Source of the DNA: Cerasicoccus frondis | GTDB lineage: Bacteria; Verrucomicrobiota; Verrucomicrobiia; Opitutales; Cerasicoccaceae | Length of the DNA: 64,000 nucleotides | Direction: 5' to 3' | Assembly: GCA_031296915.1 (NCBI GenBank) | Contig: JAVDPC010000002.1 | Span: forward strand, 290,460-354,459 | In this document: in pieces, positions 54,708-62,969 of the stretch | Layout of the letters: every line of letters starts with the position of its first letter | Position numbering within the stretch: the first letter of the stretch is position 1 | Position numbers and translations under genes: made by a program | The notes under the pieces: model-generated | The model's input: the letters and a program-made list of their open reading frames with translations, nothing else | Told to the model about the DNA's origin: nothing | Database searches by the model: none

Positions 54708-54738
54708 GAAGCCATGTGACATGAAATCACATGGCTTC
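54708..54738 (-). terminator. terminator of the PEP-CTERM gene at 54763
   Basis: Perfect 12-bp stem GAAGCCATGTGA / TCACATGGCTTC with a 7-nt loop; on the minus strand a T-rich tail (TTTTATTTT) follows. Confidence 0.9.
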
Positions 54739-54762
54739 CAAGCTGAGATACTGAGTAGAAAT

Positions 54763-55602
54763 TTATCTATACCGACGACGCATCAATGCCCCACCCAAAA
54801 CTACAGCGCCGAGCAATAAAGCATACACGCTTGGTTCTGGCACAGTTATTCCAACTACCTCAAAGGTTTCAATACCCATACCGAATGGAGTCGTCGCAGC
54901 GCTTCCTGCAAAACTGTCCCTTTCCACATAAAATCCAGCGCCCGTCACATTCTCCAGAGCCAATGCCCCAAAGCTGGAATTTTGATCGAAGTTGAGGCTG
55001 GTGAATGGATCGTAGGCAGCCCAGGTCTCAGTGGATAGCGCTGCAGCGTCCAACACCAAGGACGTCGTCCCGGAAACGTTCATAGTGCTGTTCGATACAT
55101 AGAAGCTACCACCGACTTCCACCAAGAAGCGTCCCGTTCCAGCTCCGAATGAATTGCTGGACATCGAAAGTCCCTCTATGAGGTTGGCCCCACTCTGGTA
55201 GCCGGGCAAAAAGTCTTCCTGCTTGAATAAGAAGGCAGCGTGCAAAGACAACGTACTCCCATCCCATCCGGTTGGACTATAAGTTTGCAGGTATATCCGA
55301 TCTAAAGGATCAGAATTGCGGATTTGTTGTCGCGAGAATTGGCCATCCACAGTCGAACTGCTGAATTGATATCCGCCATAAAATACTGGACCGGTGTAGT
55401 TCGATGAAGGACTTAACACTTCATCCAGATCATAGTTCAAGGTGTAGGTATACGGGCCGGATCCACTACTGGTGGCAGATCGGGAAAAACTAACGACAGA
55501 GTCTGATATATAGTCGCCACCATAGCTCAATAAGGTGTCAGCTGACAAAGGTATGGAGATAGCGAGCCATAAGGCTCCAAGGAGAGGAAGTTTACTATTC
55601 AT
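54763..55602 (-). CDS. PEP-CTERM sorted extracellular protein
   Basis: 279 residues, ATG at 55602, signal peptide LLGALWLAISIPLSAD. It is a paralogue of the protein at 51119 with the same YGGYQF, SLHAAFLFKQEDF and GRFLVEVGGSFYVSN blocks. It adds the complete sorting signal at its end: VPEPSVYAL, helix LLGAVVLGGALM and RRRYR. Exosortase processing and a surface location are expected. No enzyme motif. It is a single-gene unit with its own operator (55684) and a strong terminator. The two paralogues probably serve the same ligand in different places. Confidence 0.92.
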   Translation of the reverse strand: MNSKLPLLGALWLAISIPLSADTLLSYGGDYISDSVVSFSRSATSSGSGPYTYTLNYDLDEVLSPSSNYTGPVFYGGYQFSSSTVDGQFSRQQIRNSDPLDRIYLQTYSPTGWDGSTLSLHAAFLFKQEDFLPGYQSGANLIEGLSMSSNSFGAGTGRFLVEVGGSFYVSNSTMNVSGTTSLVLDAAALSTETWAAYDPFTSLNFDQNSSFGALALENVTGAGFYVERDSFAGSAATTPFGMGIETFEVVGITVPEPSVYALLLGAVVLGGALMRRRYR

Positions 55603-55683
55603 GGGGCTGATATTTTTAGGTGAAATCGTTTAACAACACCTATCAGGCTACTTAATCTTCTCGCAAACAGAAGAATTACGCAC

Positions 55684-55697
55684 CTAACGCATGTTAG
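55684..55697. promoter_or_regulatory. LacI-type operator CTAACGCATGTTAG
   Basis: Perfect arms, 82 bp before the PEP-CTERM ATG at 55602. Confidence 0.75.
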
Positions 55698-55755
55698 ACA
55701 GCGTGGGACTTGGGAATCTGACCGGACAGACTGAGCCAACTCTCGCTCAAGAATT

Positions 55756-55769
55756 CTTACAAGCGTTAG
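55756..55769. promoter_or_regulatory. near-match LacI operator CTTACAAGCGTTAG
   Basis: One mismatch in the left arm; 48 bp before the plus-strand PEP-CTERM gene at 55818. Confidence 0.55.
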
Positions 55770-55817
55770 ACCTACTAATGTGGCAGTAGATGAGCAGATA
55801 CCTTGGGCTGCTGCACA

Positions 55818-56702
55818 ATGAAAACAATAGCATATACCCTACCCATCACCCTTCTTGCATTCTCTAATCTAGTGGCCCAGACGAGTTGGACCAACGCTGG
55901 CGGCGATTCACTTATCAGCAACTCAAGCAACTGGGACAACGGACTCCCCAGTCTGTCGAGCCTTGGCACAATTGATAATGGCGACACGGTTGAAATGACT
56001 GAGCGCCAACAATTGGACAACAAGGACTACCTCGTGACCAATGGCTCAACCATCCATGTCGACAGCGGCATCAACGGCGTAAGATGGGACGGCGGCAGCA
56101 TCACCCTCACCGGAGGTAATCTGGACAGCGACTACACCAGCCTGTTCACCATCGGGCGTGACTCTGATGCGAACCCAACAACCTTGAACATCAACGACGG
56201 CTCCACGGCAACATTCGCCGGTGCGCTGATTGTCGGACGCCTTTCACAAGGCTTTGTCAATCAGTCTGGCAATAGCACAGTAACCATTGACGGCACGCTT
56301 CGCCTACAAGAAAACTCCAACACAGTCGTTTCGGGCAACATCTATAATCTGTCCGGTGGTTCGGTTACCGCAACGGATCTCGACGTGCGCGACCGTAATC
56401 TGGACAACTCCAACTACTTCAACTTTACCAGTGGAAGTACAGGGCAACTAACCATCGTAGGAGCCAGCATCTTCGATTTCGATGCCTACATCACCGATGG
56501 ACGCATCCGCCTGAACGACAATCCAAACAGCGACACCGGCGATTTCTCAGTCAGCTCAGAAGTCATCGGTCCCGATACGTTCACGACGCTGAGCCTGACC
56601 ACTGTGCCTGAGCCAAGCTCCTACGCGTTGATGGCTGGCGCCGCGATTTCCGGAATCATTCTCTTGCGACGCCAGCGCGGCCTGAGCGGACAGATTAAAT
56701 GA
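55818..56702 (+). CDS. PEP-CTERM protein with autotransporter-like beta-helix repeats
   Basis: 294 residues from the ATG at 55818; the longer frame from TTG 55803 is less likely. The signal peptide is MKTIAYTLPITLLAFSNLVAQ. The start of the mature protein, SWTNAGGDSLISNSSNWDNGLPS, is the common opening of Verrucomicrobial beta-helix proteins. It is followed by short repeats around 'LNINDGSTATFAGALIVGR', 'VTIDGTLRL' and 'YNLSGGSVTATDLDV'. It ends with the sorting signal VPEPSSYAL, a helix and RRQRG. Surface display is expected; no catalytic motif is present. It is controlled by the near-match operator at 55756 and followed by a weak terminator. Confidence 0.9.
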   Translation: MKTIAYTLPITLLAFSNLVAQTSWTNAGGDSLISNSSNWDNGLPSLSSLGTIDNGDTVEMTERQQLDNKDYLVTNGSTIHVDSGINGVRWDGGSITLTGGNLDSDYTSLFTIGRDSDANPTTLNINDGSTATFAGALIVGRLSQGFVNQSGNSTVTIDGTLRLQENSNTVVSGNIYNLSGGSVTATDLDVRDRNLDNSNYFNFTSGSTGQLTIVGASIFDFDAYITDGRIRLNDNPNSDTGDFSVSSEVIGPDTFTTLSLTTVPEPSSYALMAGAAISGIILLRRQRGLSGQIK

Positions 56703-56741
56703 AAAGTGCTCAAGAACTTCAAAGAATCGAATTTATCAAGA

Positions 56742-56764
56742 CAGGCAGTGTAACAAGTTGCCTG
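56742..56764 (+). terminator. weak terminator after the PEP-CTERM gene
   Basis: CAGGCA/TGCCTG stem with an 11-nt loop followed by AATTTTGTTTT on the plus strand. Confidence 0.5.
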
Positions 56765-56777
56765 AATTTTGTTTTAC

Positions 56778-57806
56778 TCAGACTGACTGATCGAGAGGCG
56801 GCACGGTGGTTCCTTCATTCCAACGGCCTTCGATGAGAATATTCTGCGGATCGGTTGGAATGCCTCGATCGTCCTGTTGAATTAAGTGTATCAAAGTGTC
56901 GACGGCAGCAGATCCAATCTGCTCGGACTTCTCAATCACACCAGTTAACTCTGGGTAATGAACCGGTGTCATCGGACTTGCAACCGCTAGGTCTTCAGGG
57001 ATTCGAAACTTCGAGCCTCGAATCAATGGCCACAATGGGGACGTGAAAATCACTGCGTCGAAGCGATGCTTCTCAACCCAATCTTCAAACTGATCGGTCG
57101 TCATATCATCATCAACCAGCTCTGGTAGAATCTCCAAGTTATACTTTCGACACCCGCAAAGATACACCGAAAGGCAATGTTCCTGAGTTTTAATGTTAAC
57201 TTCATGGCTTCCGGCAAAACCAATGCGCCGATAGCCTTGACTGGCAAAACGGTCGAAGATTGACCATGTCGCCCGATAGTGGGACGACGTCACGCGGTGC
57301 ATCGCCGGCTCTCGTATCGTATACCCAAAGGTAACGAATGCATAGTCATCGAAGGGCAAATTAAATTGTTGATCCTGCCACACAGGCGGGCAGACCAACA
57401 TTCCACGAATGCCTCGAGCATCTAAAATGCCGCTCAGGCGCTTAGCACTCAATTCCTGCTGAAAAGCATCAAATATCTCAATATTGAAGCCCACGCGTTC
57501 TGCCCTCATACGAGCACCCTCGTAATATGCCGCGTAAGGCGTAATCTTGTTCCAAAGCATATCTTCGCTGGAATAGCTAACCCAGGCCAGCGTGCCGCGA
57601 TAGTGCTCAGACTCTTCCTGCAAACGGTATTTGGACAACGCCGACAACATTGGATCCGGACTATAGCCTAACGATTCAGCCACTTCGCGGACATAACGGC
57701 GAGTCTGCTCCGAAACCGCTGAACTGCCTTTCAGTGCGAGCGAAACGGTAGGGCGACTCAAGCCAGCCTTCTTCGCGATATCCGATTGAGTGATACGACG
57801 CGGCAT
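56778..57806 (-). CDS. LacI-family regulator, second of two paralogues in the island
   Basis: 342 residues, ATG at 57806. Its helix-turn-helix TQSDIAKKAGLSRPTVSLALKG and hinge VAESLGYSPDPMLSALSKYR are nearly the same as in the LacI at 37091. The effector domain is also homologous (YRGTLAWVSYSS ... GYRRIGFAGSHEVNIKTQEHC ... DAVIFTSPLWPLI ... SEQIGSAAVDTLIHLI) but clearly diverged. Two regulators that read one operator but may sense different sugars are inferred. It is divergent to the FAD oxidoreductase gene with a perfect operator between them. Confidence 0.95.
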   Translation of the reverse strand: MPRRITQSDIAKKAGLSRPTVSLALKGSSAVSEQTRRYVREVAESLGYSPDPMLSALSKYRLQEESEHYRGTLAWVSYSSEDMLWNKITPYAAYYEGARMRAERVGFNIEIFDAFQQELSAKRLSGILDARGIRGMLVCPPVWQDQQFNLPFDDYAFVTFGYTIREPAMHRVTSSHYRATWSIFDRFASQGYRRIGFAGSHEVNIKTQEHCLSVYLCGCRKYNLEILPELVDDDMTTDQFEDWVEKHRFDAVIFTSPLWPLIRGSKFRIPEDLAVASPMTPVHYPELTGVIEKSEQIGSAAVDTLIHLIQQDDRGIPTDPQNILIEGRWNEGTTVPPLDQSV

Positions 57807-57872
57807 GGGCTTATTCCAAATGAGTTGGAGTCCGGTTTAGGTCACGAAACATGTAGGGTAAATCCTACACTT

Positions 57873-57886
57873 CTAACATGCGTTAG
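57873..57886. promoter_or_regulatory. LacI-type operator CTAACATGCGTTAG
   Basis: Perfect arms, between the divergent LacI (57806) and FAD oxidoreductase (57953) genes. Confidence 0.75.
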
Positions 57887-57952
57887 CAGGTGGTCAATTG
57901 TCAATCGTGAGGCATCGCAGAACCATGCATCCTCGATCCCAATCAAACTCCT

Positions 57953-59578
57953 ATGCACCCTATTGAGAATTTCGACATAGCAATCTACGGCGGAACATCC
58001 TCCGCTATCATCGCCGCCGTTCAGGCAAAAATACAACAGAAGACCGTCGTCATAATCAGTCCGGACCGCCACTTAGGCGGGCTGAGCAGCGGAGGCCTCG
58101 GCTATTCCGACACGGGCGAAAAGCATGTCATTGGTGGGCTGTCCCGCGAGTTCTATCACCGGATCTGGCAGCATTATCAGTCCGATGACGCCTGGACCTG
58201 GGAGCGCAAGGAAGATTACGGAAACGTTGGCCAATGCATTCCGGCGATCGATTCAGAGATGAAAACCATGTGGATTTTCGAGCCACATGTAGCCGAGAGA
58301 GTATTTGAAGACTTCATTGCCGAATACGGCATACCGGTTTATCGCGAAGAATTTCTCGATCGCCAATCGGGCGTCACCAAAGAAAACAACCGCATTGTTT
58401 CCATCACCACGCTTTCTGGAAAAACCATCGCCGCCAAAATGTTTATCGACGCCACTTATGAGGGCGACCTGATGGCGAGCGCCGGAGTCTCCTACGCCAT
58501 TGGTCGCGAGTCATGCGCTACCTATGGTGAAGAATGGAATGGCATTCAAACTGGCGTCCTGCACCACAACCACCACTTTGGCGTCATCGATCAAGGCGTC
58601 AGCCCCTACCGCACACCGGGCGATCCCGAGAGCGGACTACTTCCCTACATCAGCCCTGAGCCGCCGGGAGCATTCGGAGATGCAGACCATCGCGTTCAAG
58701 CCTACTGCTATCGCATGTGCTTCAGCAAGCATCCGGATAATCGCGTGCCATTCCCCAAGCCGCCAAATTACAATCCGGATGACTACGCCCTGCTGACCCG
58801 CATCTTTGAGTCTGGCTGGCGCAGCGTTTTCAACAAGTTTGACCCAATCCCCAATTTAAAAACCGACACCAACAATCATGGCCCGATGAGCTCAGATTTC
58901 ATCGGCGGTAACTACGGCTACCCCGATGGCAGTTACACCCAGCGCGAGGAGATCATCGAAGCTCATAAACACTACCAACAGGGCTTGCTCTACTTCCTGT
59001 CCAATGCGCCGCAAACGCCCGCAGAAATTCGTGGGGAAATGCAATGCTACGGACTCGCCGCCGATGAGTTTACTGACAACGACCACTGGCCACATCAACT
59101 ATACATTCGCGAAGCCCGCCGCATGGTTGGTGAATACGTCCTAACTGAGAACGAATTACTGAAACGCAGACCAACACCGAATTCTGTCGGCATGGGTTCC
59201 TACCCGCTTGATTCTCATAACACACAACGTTACATCGCTCCAGAAGGCTACGTGCAAAACGAGGGCGACATCGGCGTCAAGATGAATGGCCCCTACGCCA
59301 TTCCTTATGGCTCGCTGACACCACGAAAGGAGCAATGCGAGAATCTAATCGTACCGGTTTGCGTTTCCAGTTCGCACATTGCATTCGGTTCCATTCGCAT
59401 GGAGCCGGTTTTCATGATCCTTGGCCAATCGGCAGCCACCGCCGCCGCACTAGCCATCGAGCAGCAATGCGCGCTGCAAGACCTTCCCTACGAAAGGTTG
59501 GAACAGCGACTCATTACTGATGGTCAGGTGCTCCACTATGCAAGCGAGGACGCTAAAGAACCCGCAAGAGTTCTCTAG
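57953..59578 (+). CDS. FAD-dependent oxidoreductase (FAD_oxidored family)
   Basis: 541 residues, ATG at 57953. The dinucleotide-binding start is IENFDIAIYGGTSSAIIAAVQAKIQ with the GGxxSA loop, followed by VVIISPDRHLGGLSSGGLGYSDTG, the hallmark of FAD_oxidored proteins. Further family blocks are KMFIDATYEGDLMASAGVSY, the cysteine-containing RMCFSKHP, NYGYPDGSY, and IRMEPVFMILGQSAATAAALAIEQ near the end. No signal peptide. Such proteins are common in Verrucomicrobial and Planctomycete sugar loci; the reaction is not established, perhaps oxidation of a sugar unit. Its last 33 codons and flank are duplicated at 33386, so a second copy once existed. Confidence 0.92.
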   Translation: MHPIENFDIAIYGGTSSAIIAAVQAKIQQKTVVIISPDRHLGGLSSGGLGYSDTGEKHVIGGLSREFYHRIWQHYQSDDAWTWERKEDYGNVGQCIPAIDSEMKTMWIFEPHVAERVFEDFIAEYGIPVYREEFLDRQSGVTKENNRIVSITTLSGKTIAAKMFIDATYEGDLMASAGVSYAIGRESCATYGEEWNGIQTGVLHHNHHFGVIDQGVSPYRTPGDPESGLLPYISPEPPGAFGDADHRVQAYCYRMCFSKHPDNRVPFPKPPNYNPDDYALLTRIFESGWRSVFNKFDPIPNLKTDTNNHGPMSSDFIGGNYGYPDGSYTQREEIIEAHKHYQQGLLYFLSNAPQTPAEIRGEMQCYGLAADEFTDNDHWPHQLYIREARRMVGEYVLTENELLKRRPTPNSVGMGSYPLDSHNTQRYIAPEGYVQNEGDIGVKMNGPYAIPYGSLTPRKEQCENLIVPVCVSSSHIAFGSIRMEPVFMILGQSAATAAALAIEQQCALQDLPYERLEQRLITDGQVLHYASEDAKEPARVL

Positions 59579-59979
59579 CAACAATAGGCCCCAAAGGCGG
59601 CTTAGTTCATGCAGTACATGCGTTATACAACCCAACATTAGCGCGAATTTCGCGCCATTCGGGTCAAATGTAGATTTCAAACATTGACCAGTATCCATGC
59701 AACGCCATGCCATTGCCCATACCGCACGATTGATTTTATTGCCCCCAATCGCGGCGATATCTGTATCCATTTCGTTCATCGGTCTTGGTTCGCTCTCCGA
59801 ACCTTCCCTAGAGCCGTAAATTAAATGTTCAAAAATATACTACGCCATCCCCCACAAACTTGAGCGAGGGGCCATCTAGGGTAGATGGCATGTCTCGTAG
59901 GGAAACAGGGGCAAAAGCTACCTTATGTGTGATGCACATCCCACTCTGCTTTAGGCCAAACCCTTACCTTGTTGTGGTT

Positions 59980-60070
59980 GAAGCGTCGACGACGCTTAAT
60001 TGGAGTGTCGGCAACACTTAGGGCAACAGTCGGCGATGCTTAGTCTGACAGTCGCCGATACTTAGTGGGC
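59980..60070. repeat. four tandem imperfect mini-palindromes with TCG-CGA and CTTA cores
   Basis: Successive units of about 22-24 bp read AAGCGTCGACGACGCTTAA, AGTGTCGGCAACACTTAGG, CAGTCGGCGATGCTTAG and CAGTCGCCGATACTTAG. Each ends in CTTA and has a small hairpin or its remains. This is degenerate tandem repetition, not a CRISPR array (no constant repeat, no spacers of fixed size). Confidence 0.6.
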
Positions 60071-60158
60071 GCTCAGAACTCATTTCATTTAAATGCATTT
60101 GTTTGCGCTTCTATTCAGGCGAATTTGCGCAAAGCAATTCATATTCAACAATTTGCGT

Positions 60159-60183
60159 TGGTGCTCATTGCGGGAGTCGAACC
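60159..60183 (-). repeat. tRNA 3'-end-like sequence, candidate att site (right copy)
   Basis: It matches the left copy at 32939-32963 at all but two of 25 positions and in the same orientation. On the minus strand it reads GGTTCGACTCCCGC, two variable bases, TGAGCACCA. The rest of a tRNA is not present. Confidence 0.5.
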
Positions 60184-60264
60184 CTCGACCGAACCCCCTG
60201 AAGCCCTTTATTCATGGGAAATAGCTGCCGAAGAAGGCGATTCCCCCACTCATAGCCCCACTCA

Positions 60265-60294
60265 GGACTGTCCCCGATGATCCCGAACTGTCCC
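60265..60294. repeat. paired RACTGTCCC repeats
   Basis: GGACTGTCCCC (60265-60275) and GAACTGTCCC (60285-60294), direct repeats 20 bp apart. Such motifs flank REP-associated transposase genes in many genomes; none is present here, so this may be a relic. Confidence 0.35.
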
Positions 60295-60629
60295 AGATTC
60301 GTGGAACAAATTGTCGAAGGATCTGAACCATGCATTTTGGCGCTTGCAAAGCCGCACATTGAAATAGAGATCCTCCCTACAGCATGAAGCACCAAAGCCC
60401 GGGTTTGTATATATGCAGCGGTTCGTTCGCGTAAGGGACGGAAATGAGGTTAACTGAAGTAGCTTGCTTCGTGGCAAATTGCCATAGGAGCTTACCAAAG
60501 GAATGTGACGACATGGGTGATTTTCTGACTGAAAGCATAAAAACCAAGCCTTTCCGCCTAATTTAAACAGCGTATTCTCTCGTTTTGCGTTGTTTTTCAA
60601 CGCATTACACTTAAAACGCACAGTTGTAT

Positions 60630-62285
60630 ATGGACCCAAAACTGAGGAAATCCCTAGGCAGATACGACACCCCACGGCCAATTGCACAAGCAATGTCCAA
60701 TTGGGCGATACGCAGCTCAACGGACCGTGTTCTCGAGCCCAGCGTCGGCGGTGGCTCCATTGTCAGAAGTATTGCAAGCAGATTAGAAGACCTCGGCGCA
60801 ACTTCCACAGAAAACCAAATATACGGATGCGATGTAGATCCAGCAGCGCTACAGGAAACCACTAAATATTGTGCCCCATACAAATTTCAGCTATCGGAAA
60901 CAGACTTTTTGGCAGCTACGGTTAGCTCCATGGGTGGTGAAGCCTTCGATGCAATCGTAGCAAATCCACCATATACACGTCTGCATGAAATGGCCGAAGA
61001 AGTTCGGACAAGCGCAAGGAATGGCATAATTCCTAAGAAAATCATCGATAAACGCTCTAGCCTCTGGGCTTACTTTACACTTCACGCATTTAGCTTCATT
61101 AAAAACGGCGGAAGAATGGCCCTACTTCTTCCAGAAAGCATTTTGCATGTTCAGTATGGCAAACAGATACTAGAGTGGATTTCTAAGCACTGCAACCGAT
61201 GCATAGCGATAAGCATTCGAGAGCGGTGCTTTGTGAACGACGGCGCTCAAGCTAGAGTAGTAGGTGTCTTGATTGACGATATATGCTCCGAGAAACAAAA
61301 AAGAACAAGCATTGAATTAATCGAGTGCACAACCGCCACCGAATTCATTTCAATGATCAATTCCATTGAGGCAAAACCAAACAGGCAATATCCAACCATC
61401 AATGGCCACACAGTTCCATATTTGATTGATAACGCAGCTAGCGCAATAGAGCGCATGGATAAATGCCCAGATTTAAAAAAGCTCAAAGATTATGCAGTTG
61501 TTCGAATAGGAGTGGTCACTGGAAATAATGAATTTTTCGTTTTGAATGGCCACCAAAAGAAAGCCAGTAAACTCAGTAAGCGTCACTTCAAACGTATAGT
61601 TGCTAGATTCTCTGACCTAGACCCTTTTTTAGAATTCGACAAGATAGATGACGCCGATGCGCTTGATATAAAGTCTTGGCTCCTATGCGCCAATCCAAGC
61701 AGTATTGACAAGCATCTAGCAGACTACCTCTCCACTTACGGTGAGGATCTTATTAAAGATAACAAAACCTTTTCTAAGAGGTCCTACTGGGCTGCACCCA
61801 CTCTAGGCGAAATCCCTGATGCATTTCTCCGCTACATGGGAAAGAAAGGGACACGACTGGTCTTGAATAACGCTGGATATTATTGCACAAACAGCATTCA
61901 TTGCGTGTTCTTCAATAAGAAGGTGACCCTTTCCCTCAGCAGAGCCATTTGCCTCGCATTTTATTCGAGTTACTGCCAGCTCTCATCAGAGTTTGAAGGA
62001 CGCCAATACGGCTCAGGTGTCCTGAAGCTAGAACCTTCTGAAGCGCTTGAACTACAATTTCCAATGAACCATAATCTTCAAAGAGCTTTAAACAGGAGCT
62101 GGAGTAAAATCTCTGAAGCTTATGACGCACACGGGGCAGATAGAGTCAGAGACTACGTAGATTCACTTGTTGAAAAACATTGCCCAAAACTGGTTTCTAG
62201 AATTTCGCTAAAAAAAACTAAGAGCCTTCTAGATGCCGCAACCTTCAGGAGATGCGGAAAAAAGGAGTTTTCAGATACCATATAA
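60630..62285 (+). CDS. N6-adenine DNA methyltransferase (type II/Eco57I-like group)
   Basis: 551 residues from the ATG at 60630; a TTG six bases upstream is the only alternative nearby. It starts RKSLGRYDTPRPIAQAM, the usual entry of N-6 methylases. The S-adenosylmethionine motif I is VLEPSVGGGSIV (about 34-45, in place of DPACGSG), an acidic CDVDP follows near 68-71, and the catalytic motif IV is NPPY at 112-115. Motifs GGRMALLLPESIL and the ARVVGVLI block are typical. The C-terminal half (about 280-540) would be the target-recognition region. It methylates adenine in DNA as part of a restriction or defence system. The DNA is visibly more A/T-rich than in the sugar loci. It ends tail-to-tail with a minus-strand gene, overlapping 15 bp. 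Confidence 0.9.
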   Translation: MDPKLRKSLGRYDTPRPIAQAMSNWAIRSSTDRVLEPSVGGGSIVRSIASRLEDLGATSTENQIYGCDVDPAALQETTKYCAPYKFQLSETDFLAATVSSMGGEAFDAIVANPPYTRLHEMAEEVRTSARNGIIPKKIIDKRSSLWAYFTLHAFSFIKNGGRMALLLPESILHVQYGKQILEWISKHCNRCIAISIRERCFVNDGAQARVVGVLIDDICSEKQKRTSIELIECTTATEFISMINSIEAKPNRQYPTINGHTVPYLIDNAASAIERMDKCPDLKKLKDYAVVRIGVVTGNNEFFVLNGHQKKASKLSKRHFKRIVARFSDLDPFLEFDKIDDADALDIKSWLLCANPSSIDKHLADYLSTYGEDLIKDNKTFSKRSYWAAPTLGEIPDAFLRYMGKKGTRLVLNNAGYYCTNSIHCVFFNKKVTLSLSRAICLAFYSSYCQLSSEFEGRQYGSGVLKLEPSEALELQFPMNHNLQRALNRSWSKISEAYDAHGADRVRDYVDSLVEKHCPKLVSRISLKKTKSLLDAATFRRCGKKEFSDTI

Positions 62286-62969
62286 AATTTCAATAATCGA
62301 TTCCTTTCTGCAGATTGATTGACGCGCCTGTTCGACAAAACAAGCCCACATACGCTCTTCGGCATCAATCACTATATTCTTCCACCAAGAGTCGTCCAAA
62401 AATGACTTAAACTCTTCCACGTCCGGAAACTCCAAAAAGGCATTGTGCCACAATATAGCAGTCGAATAAGGCAACGATAAGACCCTAGGCTTATCCAGCG
62501 ACTCATCCCAATCCTTTTGAAAACTGAGCTCGCTAGGTAACCTACCACCACATTGAATATGAGGCGATGGCTTCTGTTCACGCCCATTTGAATCAAAGTC
62601 ATGATCAAAATGCATTCGCGACTTAGCCCGACAGCCCCCCTCAATAATAGTCAGAGAATAAGTTGCAGTTGCTGGATTCGATGAGTTACTCCCCCCTCGC
62701 CTAAGAGATGTTCCAAGATGCAACCGGTGCCCCTCAAGAGGGTCCCCTAATTCAAATGAAATCGACACATCTAAATCACGATTCCCTCCAGTTGCACTAA
62801 ATGCACTTAGAGAGTTGAAGGCATTATGCCATTCACCGTTGTGCGGAAGTGAGAGTATGCGATTTTTTTGCCCCATCAGTTTGGAAATGAATATCAACTC
62901 GACCTCGCGAATATATTCATATGTTCGCGTATCACTGAATGAGTATTGTTTAACAGATTTTTTGGCCAT
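62271..62969 (-). CDS. protein of unknown function in the methyltransferase cassette
   Basis: 232 residues from the ATG at 62969 (MAKKSVKQYSF); its start overlaps the stop of the preceding gene by one base (TGATG), so translation is coupled. No signal peptide or membrane helix. Readable features are a basic/aromatic N-terminus with YIREVELIFISKLMG, a central block with HFDHDFDSNGREQKPSPHIQ (histidine/aspartate-rich, possible metal site) and QCGG, and a C-terminal helix ERMWACFVEQARQSIC. I do not recognise a family. Its overlap with the receiver-like gene and its convergent arrangement with a DNA methyltransferase suggest a shared restriction or defence role, which is inference. Confidence 0.75.
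   Translation of the reverse strand: MAKKSVKQYSFSDTRTYEYIREVELIFISKLMGQKNRILSLPHNGEWHNAFNSLSAFSATGGNRDLDVSISFELGDPLEGHRLHLGTSLRRGGSNSSNPATATYSLTIIEGGCRAKSRMHFDHDFDSNGREQKPSPHIQCGGRLPSELSFQKDWDESLDKPRVLSLPYSTAILWHNAFLEFPDVEEFKSFLDDSWWKNIVIDAEERMWACFVEQARQSICRKESIIEILYGI

Larger units (their letters stand above)
59579..60629. other. 1-kb gene-poor right border of the island
   Basis: No supported gene. It contains the half-operator AGTACATGCGTTAT (59613-59626, shared with the left copy), a palindrome GCGCGAA-T-TTCGCGC (59641-59655) and a hairpin GCCATCTA-GGG-TAGATGGC (59871-59889). It also holds tandem mini-palindromes, a tRNA-end-like sequence and two ACTGTCCC repeats. The short frames in it have no protein character. 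Confidence 0.65.

Noticed and set aside
59450-59779. 109-codon minus-strand frame over the oxidoreductase 3' end
   Set aside because: Half of it is antisense to the real gene and the rest lies in repeat-rich border DNA; I found no support for it.
59980-60070. CRISPR array
   Set aside because: The repeat units are imperfect, contiguous and have no spacers of constant size; no cas gene is near.
60262-60720. 152-codon minus-strand frame at the right border
   Set aside because: It overlaps the methyltransferase start and carries no protein family pattern; the region looks like repeat debris.
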